A DNA stretch of 64,000 nt. Source: Mycobacterium sp. E787. GTDB taxonomy: Bacteria; Actinomycetota; Actinomycetes; Mycobacteriales; Mycobacteriaceae. Under the pieces are notes generated by a model, which worked only from the letters and a program-made list of their open reading frames with translations, had not been told where the DNA came from and did no database searches. Positions 58,652 to 64,000 of this stretch are shown here, piece after piece. The stretch's first letter is position 1. Every line of letters starts with the position of its first letter. The position numbers and the translations under genes were made by a program. The stretch covers positions 186,001 through 250,000 of the forward strand of contig NZ_LZKL01000127.1 in assembly GCF_001668725.1 (NCBI RefSeq). Direction: 5' to 3'.

Positions 58652-59113
58652 TCAAGCGGATTCGAAGTGGCGCCGGATGCCCGCCAGCATTTCGGTGTGC
58701 GCCTTGACGGCCTCGCGCGTGGTGATCGGGGCCAACGGCCGGGGCGCGGCGATCCGTATCCGCTCGGTGATCAGAGTGCCGCCGTCGCTCGGGGCGAAGC
58801 TCACCGTTCCGCGCAGCCGCACCCCCGGTGACTGGTCGGCCTCGGTGGTCACGTCGCCGTCCGCGCGGACGTGCAGCCGGGCGCGGTAGGTGATCCGCAT
58901 ACTGAAGGGCCCCAACGGGATCCGGTCCACCACGCGGTAGCTCTGCAGGTAACCGTCCGGCGTTTCGGTCCGCGAGGTGGCCTGCACGGACACGATCAGC
59001 GGGTGCACGACCTTGATGTTGTTCAGGTCCACGTAGAAATCGCGGACATCGCCCGGCGGCGCCGGCACCTGTTCGGACAGCGTTCGTTCGGCGCGCGCGA
59101 CCCACCAGCTCAC
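58652..59113 (-). CDS. SRPBCC family protein coupled to the rhomboid gene
   Basis: A 153-residue START-like protein: A-E-R-T-L-S-E-Q-V-P-A-P-P-G-D-V near the N-terminus, mixed beta strands, and a final helix A-H-T-E-M-L-A-G-I-R-R-H-F. Function unknown; the fold binds hydrophobic ligands. The GTG at 59113 overlaps the rhomboid stop (GTGA), giving translational coupling. The frame is open upstream inside the rhomboid gene but codes nothing family-like there. Confidence 0.75.
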   Translation of the reverse strand: MSWWVARAERTLSEQVPAPPGDVRDFYVDLNNIKVVHPLIVSVQATSRTETPDGYLQSYRVVDRIPLGPFSMRITYRARLHVRADGDVTTEADQSPGVRLRGTVSFAPSDGGTLITERIRIAAPRPLAPITTREAVKAHTEMLAGIRRHFESA

Positions 59114-59976
59114 CGGGACAGCTCCGCGGCGAGAACCCCGGTGCGCCACCAGATCAGCGCGGCGAACACCACCAGGACGACGACCGTCACGGCGGCCTGG
59201 ATCAGGTTCCGCCGCTCCGGCGGCGGATAGACGTAGGCCGCGGCCACCAGGCCGCCGGTCACCAGCCCGCCCACGTGCGCCTGCCAGCTGATCCGTTGCG
59301 AGCTGATCAGCGGGACCACCAGCGTGAAAACCAGGTTGATCACGATGACCGCCGCCACCCAGCGGACATCCAGGGACAGCCGCTTGCCCACCACGAACGT
59401 GGCGCCGAAGAGACCGAAAATCGCGCCCGACGCTCCGGCCGTCGCCGTGCCGAGCGACGACAGCAGGTACACCAGCACGGAGCCGCCCAACCCGCTCAGC
59501 GCGTAGAGCGCACCGAACCTCATTCGGCCCAGCCACATTTCGAGCGGCGGGCCCACGACGTACAGCGCCCACATGTTGAGTAGCAGATGGGTCGCCCCGT
59601 AATGCAGGAACATCGACGTCAGCAGCCGATACCGCTCGCCGTCGGCGACCGCCGGTGGCCACAGCGCCAGCTGCTTTTCCAGCCCCCCCGACGCCAGCTG
59701 CACCACGAAGGCCACCACGTTGATCGCGATCAGCGCGTAGGTGACCACCGGCGTGTCCGATCGTTGCGGCGCGCCGAAGCGGGTCCGAGGCTGCCGGATC
59801 GTGCGGGCGCCCGCCTGCACGCACTCCACACACTGGTGACCGACCGCGGCGGCGCGCATGCAGTCCGCGCAGATGTAGCGTTCGCAGCGGTTGCAGCGGA
59901 GGTAGGTGCGACGACCGGGATGCCGGTAGCAAATCGGGGCATCGGCCGGTGACTCCGGGGCGCTGGGTGCGCTCAT
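59110..59976 (-). CDS. Rhomboid intramembrane serine protease with zinc-ribbon (Rv0110 homologue)
   Basis: A 288-residue membrane protease. The N-terminal cytosolic segment carries paired cysteine motifs (C-N-R-C near residue 28, C-A-D-C near 36, C-V-E-C near 49), a likely zinc-binding B-box-like module. Six to seven transmembrane helices follow, with the catalytic Ser in G-A-S-G-A-I-F-G near 182 and the catalytic His in A-H-V-G-G-L near 236. Position and features match Rv0110, one of two M. tuberculosis rhomboids. The ATG at 59976 was chosen because it precedes the cysteine module; the frame opens far upstream, overlapping the divergent gene. Confidence 0.9.
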   Translation of the reverse strand: MSAPSAPESPADAPICYRHPGRRTYLRCNRCERYICADCMRAAAVGHQCVECVQAGARTIRQPRTRFGAPQRSDTPVVTYALIAINVVAFVVQLASGGLEKQLALWPPAVADGERYRLLTSMFLHYGATHLLLNMWALYVVGPPLEMWLGRMRFGALYALSGLGGSVLVYLLSSLGTATAGASGAIFGLFGATFVVGKRLSLDVRWVAAVIVINLVFTLVVPLISSQRISWQAHVGGLVTGGLVAAAYVYPPPERRNLIQAAVTVVVLVVFAALIWWRTGVLAAELSR

Positions 59977-60063
59977 CGCATCATTCTCGCGCGTGTTGCC
60001 GCATTGCTCGACATTTTCTGGGCCGCCCCCGTGCCTTACTGTGTTTTCCGTGGAGTCACCGAG

Positions 60064-60435
60064 GTGACCGGCGCCGGCGTTGTCGAGCGCTACCTGGACT
60101 GCCTGGCCGGACACGACTGGGACGGCCTGGCCGCGACGATCGCCGACGAGGGCCTGGTCCGTGAGGGCCCGTTCTGCGACGTCGTCGAGGGCAAGCAGCG
60201 CTACGTCGCCTTTCTGCGCAAGGTATGCACCGACCTGAAGGGCCACCGGCTGGAGGTGCGGCGGGTTTCGCACGTGGACTCCCGGGTGTCGTACGCCGAA
60301 TTGACGGAGGCGTTCGAGATCGACGGGGTCACCGCGACGTGGCCCGAATGCATCCTCTTCGAGCAGGGCGACGACGGGCTGATCCGTCACGTCAGCGTGT
60401 TCTTCAAACAGCCCGGCGCCGGCGCGGGTCAGTAG
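60064..60435 (+). CDS. SnoaL/NTF2-like protein
   Basis: A 123-residue SnoaL-like fold protein: V-V-E-R-Y-L-D-C-L-A-G-H-D-W-D-G-L at the N-terminus, acidic patches, then F-E-Q-G-D-D-G-L-I-R-H-V-S-V-F-F. Substrate unknown. The GTG at 60064 begins the fold; an ATG-like start 20 codons earlier adds residues unlike the family. Divergent from the rhomboid gene. Confidence 0.75.
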   Translation: MTGAGVVERYLDCLAGHDWDGLAATIADEGLVREGPFCDVVEGKQRYVAFLRKVCTDLKGHRLEVRRVSHVDSRVSYAELTEAFEIDGVTATWPECILFEQGDDGLIRHVSVFFKQPGAGAGQ

Positions 60436-60546
60436 GCCGAGCGTCGACTTGTTGTCGTGATTTCGGCTCCATTCGTCAAACAACTCGACGTTCGACCTGC
60501 GAAGTGTTCCTTCCCTGATCCACCGAATTGACCTAACGTGTCATGG

Positions 60547-60771
60547 ATGGAGGCAGACGGAACACCGGAGTCGGTGCCGGTCGAGAAATTGCACTCGGGC
60601 GACCCGATCACCGATTGTGGTCAGCGATACATAGTCCTCGAATCGAAAACCGTTGGCGACGGCTGCGTGGTTCTCGAGCTCGAATCCAGGGTGGACCACC
60701 AGCTGCAGGTCATCGAGAAGTCCTTCCCGACCGGCTACCAGGTCGGTAGGGCGAACCGCCGGATTTTATAG
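60547..60771 (+). CDS. Small conserved-looking protein of unknown function
   Basis: A 74-residue acidic protein, mostly predicted beta strands (Y-I-V-L-E-S-K-T-V; C-V-V-L-E-L-E-S-R-V), without membrane or metal motifs. An alternative GTG at 60538 adds three residues. It ends 18 bp before a strong terminator hairpin. No family recognised. Confidence 0.55.
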   Translation: MEADGTPESVPVEKLHSGDPITDCGQRYIVLESKTVGDGCVVLELESRVDHQLQVIEKSFPTGYQVGRANRRIL

Positions 60772-60789
60772 CCGAATTCCCGACGCCAG

Positions 60790-60834
60790 AAATGCGCGAG
60801 TAGCCGGTCGACGGCTACCGCGCATTTGTGTTTT
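60790..60834. terminator. Bidirectional intrinsic terminator, 16-bp stem with one bulge
   Basis: AAATGCGCG, a bulged A, GTAGCCG, the loop GTCGA, CGGCTAC and CGCGCATTT (60790-60827) are followed by GTGTTTT. It sits between convergent stops at 60771 and 60844, and the leftward strand also has a T-rich exit. Confidence 0.85.
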
Positions 60835-60843
60835 AAGGGCGTG

Positions 60844-62640
60844 TCACACGAGGTAGTAGTAGCGCTGGCGATCCCCGTTGCCCGACACGGCGCCAGCCGG
60901 CAGCGCCTCACCCGGTTCGTGGATGCCCAGTTCGGCGTGCGCGTAGCGGACGGCCTTCAGGGTCGCCGAGAATTCCTCGTCCTCTTCGGGGAAGACGTGC
61001 TCGCTGGAGAACCACCTGTCGAGTCCGACGTTCTTCAGCACGGTCCACATGTCGGGCTGCACGCCGGCCAGCAGAACCGTGACGCCTTGCGCGGTTTCCT
61101 CGCGCAGGAAGTGCTCGATCCGCTCGACCACGACGGCATCGGGGTGGCGCACCCGCTTGAGCCGCAGCACCACGAAGCTGATGCCGTCCTGTTTGACCCT
61201 GTCCCGCAGCGCATCCAGGTAGCGGTCGAGTTCCGGTGCGGCACCGAAGAACAGCTCGCCTTCAAGGTCGTAGATGATCGTCGAGGGATCCACCGGATCA
61301 CCGGGGACGCGCTCGCGGACCACCCGTTCGGGCGTGACGATCAGCTCCTTGGCCTTCAGCTTCGCCGCGCGCGGAACGAACAGCAGGATCGACAACGCGA
61401 CGCCCAGCAGCACGGCGGTGTCCAAATCGATCAACACCCCCGTCAGCGCCGTGACGATCACCAGTCCCGCGTCGTAGCGCGACGCCTTCAGCATGTAGAA
61501 CAGCCGCTTGTAGTCGATGAGGCGCGCGGCGGTGATCAGCAGCAGGCCGGCCAGCGCGGCCCGCGGCATGTAGTGCAGGAGCGGTGCGCAGAGCAGCACC
61601 ACCACGGCGACGCCGGCCGAAGCCACCACCCCGGAGAACCGCGACGCCGCACCGGCCTGGAAGTTGATCGGCGAGCGCGACATCGAGCCCGATCCCGGCA
61701 CGGACTGAAAGAAGCCGCCGGTCAGGTTCGCCAGGCCCTCAGCGAGGATCTGCCGGTTGTAGTCGATCCGCTGCCCGCTCTGGTGGGCGATGGCCTTGGC
61801 GATCGACAGCGCCTCGATCAGTCCGATGAAGGCGATGGCGAAGGCGCCTTCCGACAGCTGGCCCACTAAGCCGAGTTGCACATCCGGGATGTGCGGTGTG
61901 GGCAGGCTCTGCGGGATTTTCGCGGTCAGGGCCACCGCGGTGTTACCGCCGCGATCGGTGGTGGACCATCCCGCCGCATACGCGATGATTGCCGCGGTGA
62001 CGAGCACAGCCAGCAGGTCGAGCTGCGGGAGCCCGTACCGCTTGACCAGCCAGCGCAGGATGACCGCCAGCGCGACGGTGACGACGGTGAGGACCAGCGC
62101 GCGGTAGTTGACGGCGTCGCCGTGCAGCAGGGTGAGGTAGGTGCGCTTCAGCACCGGCATCCGCCCGGTCCCCTTGTCCTTCACACCGAGCGCGTTACCC
62201 AGCTGGCCGAGCGCGATCAGCAGCGCCGCGGCCACCAGGAATCCGATGATCACCGACTCCGAGATGTACCGGGTCAGGTCGCCGAGCTTGAACACCGCGA
62301 TGAGGATCTGGAACGCGCCGACGAGCACCCCGAGCAGAAACAACGCGTCGAAAAGGACGGTGCGGTTCTCGGGATCCAGAAAGGCCAGGGAACTGAAGAC
62401 GAGGAGCGATATGGCGCTCGTCGGGCCGTTGATGAGATGTGAGGAGGATCCGAAGACCGCGGCGACGAAGGTCACCACGATCGCGGAGTACACACCGAAT
62501 TTGGGATCGACGCCGGCGACGAGTGCGTAGGTGATGCTCTGCGGCAGCGAAACGGCCGCGACGGTGAGCCCGGCGACGACGTCGCGGCGCGCCTTCGTCG
62601 CGTCGTAGTTCAGATTCTTCAGGCTTGCCGGAATGCTCAT
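60844..62640 (-). CDS. SulP-family anion (sulfate/bicarbonate) permease with STAS domain
   Basis: A 598-residue SLC26/SulP transporter. The membrane domain has about 12-14 helices: S-L-P-Q-S-I-T-Y-A-L-V-A-G near residue 32, G-P-T-S-A-I-S near 72 and V-P-G-S-G-S-M-S-R-S near 314. A C-terminal STAS domain begins near residue 445 (I-Y-D-L-E-G-E-L-F-F-G; V-V-L-R-L-K-R-V). The start overlaps the stop of a sulfate-type binding-protein gene by 4 bp, pointing to sulfate as substrate, although bicarbonate or molybdate remain possible. Last gene of a two-gene operon. Confidence 0.88.
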   Translation of the reverse strand: MSIPASLKNLNYDATKARRDVVAGLTVAAVSLPQSITYALVAGVDPKFGVYSAIVVTFVAAVFGSSSHLINGPTSAISLLVFSSLAFLDPENRTVLFDALFLLGVLVGAFQILIAVFKLGDLTRYISESVIIGFLVAAALLIALGQLGNALGVKDKGTGRMPVLKRTYLTLLHGDAVNYRALVLTVVTVALAVILRWLVKRYGLPQLDLLAVLVTAAIIAYAAGWSTTDRGGNTAVALTAKIPQSLPTPHIPDVQLGLVGQLSEGAFAIAFIGLIEALSIAKAIAHQSGQRIDYNRQILAEGLANLTGGFFQSVPGSGSMSRSPINFQAGAASRFSGVVASAGVAVVVLLCAPLLHYMPRAALAGLLLITAARLIDYKRLFYMLKASRYDAGLVIVTALTGVLIDLDTAVLLGVALSILLFVPRAAKLKAKELIVTPERVVRERVPGDPVDPSTIIYDLEGELFFGAAPELDRYLDALRDRVKQDGISFVVLRLKRVRHPDAVVVERIEHFLREETAQGVTVLLAGVQPDMWTVLKNVGLDRWFSSEHVFPEEDEEFSATLKAVRYAHAELGIHEPGEALPAGAVSGNGDRQRYYYLV

Positions 62641-63752
62641 GGCCGCTTGGCCTTTCGTCGCGGATGCGCGGACGCGGCCCTGGCTTGCCCTGGCGATGAG
62701 ACCGTGTCGTAGATGCCGTTGTCGCCGAAGAACTTTTGTCGCGCGTCGTTCCAGTCGTTGGCGATCGCGTTGATCGGGAACAGGTTGATGTCCGGCAACT
62801 TGTCGGCGTGCCTGTCGAGGATTTCCCGTTTCACCGGCCGGTAGCCCAGTTGGGCGATGATTTCCTGCGCCGCGTCGCTGTAGAGGTATTCCAGATAGGC
62901 CTTCGCGTATGACGCGGTCCTCTTGTCGGTGACATTCGCGTCGACCCAGGCGACGGCCGGTTCGGCGCGGATGCTGATCGGCGGGTAGACGATCTCGAGT
63001 TCGTCCTTGTTCTCGGCGACCTCGCGCAGGGCTTCGTTCTCCCAGGTGAGGTGCACGTCGCCGATCCGCTCGACCGCGAAGCTGATGGCGGCGCCGCGCG
63101 CCCCGGAGTCGGCGACGACGACATGGCGGACGAGCGCCCGGACAAAGTCGGACGCCTGAGCGTCGGTACCGCCGCGGGTCGTCACCGACCCCCAGGCCGC
63201 GAGGATGCTCAACTTGCCGTTGCCCGAGGAGCGCGGGTTGGGCGACACGATGGCAACACCATCCTTGACCAGATCCGGCCAGTCGCGAATTGCCTTCGGA
63301 TTGCCCCGATGGACGACGAAGACGATGGTCGATGTGTAGGGGATCGAATTGTTCGGCAGGCGTTTCTGCCAGTCGGGGGCGATCAGCCCGCGCTTGCGCA
63401 GTCCGTCGACGTCACTCACCAGCGCGAGCGATACAACGTTGGCCTTCTGCTTGCCCTCGATGACCTCGCCGGCCTGGCGTCCCGAACCACCGTGGGACTG
63501 CTTGATTTCCAGCGTCACGCCGGTCTGCCGACGAAACTGCTCTACGAAGGCCTTGTCGACCGCCACATAAAGCTCCCGGGTGGGGTCGTAGGAAACGTTG
63601 AGGATCTGGTTTGGCGACGCTTGGCCGTGCAGGTTCTTCAGCGTGATCAGGCCCGCTGCCAAGACGATGGCGAGGACGCCGACGATATTGAGCCAGGGAA
63701 CGCGAAATCGAAGCTTGCGGCGGTCCGCCGACACCTGCGGGGCCTCTGTCAT
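62637..63752 (-). CDS. Membrane-anchored sulfate/thiosulfate-type periplasmic binding protein
   Basis: A 371-residue type II periplasmic binding protein of the sulfate-binding (Sbp/CysP/SubI) family: N-V-S-Y-D-P-T-R-E-L-Y near residue 52, Q-S-H-G-G-S-G-R-Q-A-G near 85, and N-P-R-S-S-G-N-G-K in place of the usual N-P-K-T-S-G-A-R. An Arg/Lys-rich cytosolic tail precedes one transmembrane helix (I-V-G-V-L-A-I-V-L-A-A-G-L-I) without lipobox, so it seems to be a membrane-anchored extracytoplasmic domain. The C-terminus is Arg/Lys-rich. The ATG at 63752 has GGAGG 5 nt upstream; a TTG at 63794 is less likely. No ABC permease or ATPase genes follow; the partner is a SulP permease. Confidence 0.85.
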   Translation of the reverse strand: MTEAPQVSADRRKLRFRVPWLNIVGVLAIVLAAGLITLKNLHGQASPNQILNVSYDPTRELYVAVDKAFVEQFRRQTGVTLEIKQSHGGSGRQAGEVIEGKQKANVVSLALVSDVDGLRKRGLIAPDWQKRLPNNSIPYTSTIVFVVHRGNPKAIRDWPDLVKDGVAIVSPNPRSSGNGKLSILAAWGSVTTRGGTDAQASDFVRALVRHVVVADSGARGAAISFAVERIGDVHLTWENEALREVAENKDELEIVYPPISIRAEPAVAWVDANVTDKRTASYAKAYLEYLYSDAAQEIIAQLGYRPVKREILDRHADKLPDINLFPINAIANDWNDARQKFFGDNGIYDTVSSPGQARAASAHPRRKAKRP

Positions 63753-64000
63753 CGCCGCCTCCATATCCATCACCGGGCTCGTCGAAGTTGCCAATCACCG
63801 CCGGTTCGCTGGAGGCAGACTGTCGACGTCGGATGTTAGCCACCGGGCCGCAGCAAGACAGCGGTGTGAATCAGCCTGATCGCAACGGCCTGCGCAACCG
63901 TTGTGCGCCAACCGGTTCCCGCCGACGACGTCTGGCCGAGCCCGCCGGACGGCTCACGCCCACCAGGCGAAATACGGCCTCCTGCAGGATGGTTCAGCCG
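63753..64000. other. Right-edge region without an assignable gene
   Basis: About 250 bases upstream of the binding-protein gene. It should contain that operon's promoter, but no clear -35/-10 pair stands out. A leftward frame enters from the right edge and stops near 63840; it has no recognisable protein signature, so it is not called. Confidence 0.4.

Noticed and set aside
63598..63879. 93-codon + strand frame at the right end
   Set aside because: Mostly antisense to the binding-protein gene, no ribosome-binding site and no recognisable sequence.

Overview
The window is about 68% GC, densely packed and rich in F420-dependent, FadD/FadE and cell-envelope genes. It reads as chromosome of a non-tuberculous, probably slow-growing Mycobacterium (M. 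avium-complex-like is my guess). Many genes match M. tuberculosis genes by sequence and order. Running leftward to rightward they follow the Rv0133 to Rv0110 block in reverse: GNAT (Rv0133), fgd2, fadE1, htdZ, fbpC, Rv0128, mak, treS, pepA, Rv0121c, fusA2, fadD7, oxcA, oxyS, ldtA, acyltransferase (Rv0111) and rhomboid (Rv0110). These assignments are from memory of the M. tuberculosis proteins; no search was run.

Layout. 1-6.2 kb: end of a DUF1214 protein, an F420-type luciferase-like oxidoreductase with an SRPBCC partner, a membrane fatty-acid desaturase with its ferredoxin-type reductase and a divergent TetR regulator, and two small conserved proteins. 6.3-31.6 kb: the conserved block above. 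It covers mycolate and trehalose metabolism (Ag85C, maltokinase, trehalose synthase, hydroxymycolate dehydrogenase) and an L,D-transpeptidase. Several insertions interrupt it: hemerythrin, manganese catalase and GAF-ANTAR genes; a MarR-ABC exporter cassette; and an isochorismatase-fold gene beside oxyS. 31.6-38.7 kb: lipoprotein, MDR oxidoreductase, an NRAMP-like transporter, an O-methyltransferase and a membrane acyltransferase. They sit where M. tuberculosis has the heptose genes gca-gmhA-gmhB-hddA.

The strongest regulatory find is at 35.5-36.0 kb. An M-box (ykoK-type) Mg2+ riboswitch lies upstream of the NRAMP-like transporter. The transporter itself has lost the canonical DPGN and MPH transition-metal motifs, as NRAMP-related Mg2+ transporters have. 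Between riboswitch and transporter are a proline-containing 24-codon ORF and a 71-codon ORF, both with strong Shine-Dalgarno sequences.

38.9-58.6 kb is a catabolic island between the Rv0111 and Rv0110 homologues. Two divergent operons flank a 185-bp control region. Leftward: SMP-30-like propeller, GntR regulator, acyl-CoA ligase, SDR, F420-type oxidoreductase, a broken sulfotransferase, a TIM-barrel isomerase-like protein and a DUF1214 protein. Rightward: SDR, Rieske oxygenase, Baeyer-Villiger-type monooxygenase, SDR, CaiB CoA-transferase, ThDP enzyme, aldehyde dehydrogenase and Zn alcohol dehydrogenase. Two near-identical palindromes in the control region are candidate GntR operators. The substrate is unknown; the enzyme set suggests ring oxygenation, lactone formation, hydrolysis, CoA activation and C-C cleavage.

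58.6-64 kb holds an SRPBCC protein, the rhomboid protease, two small proteins, and an operon in which a sulfate-type periplasmic binding protein is translationally coupled to a SulP permease instead of an ABC transporter. No tRNA, rRNA, CRISPR array, prophage or transposase was seen.
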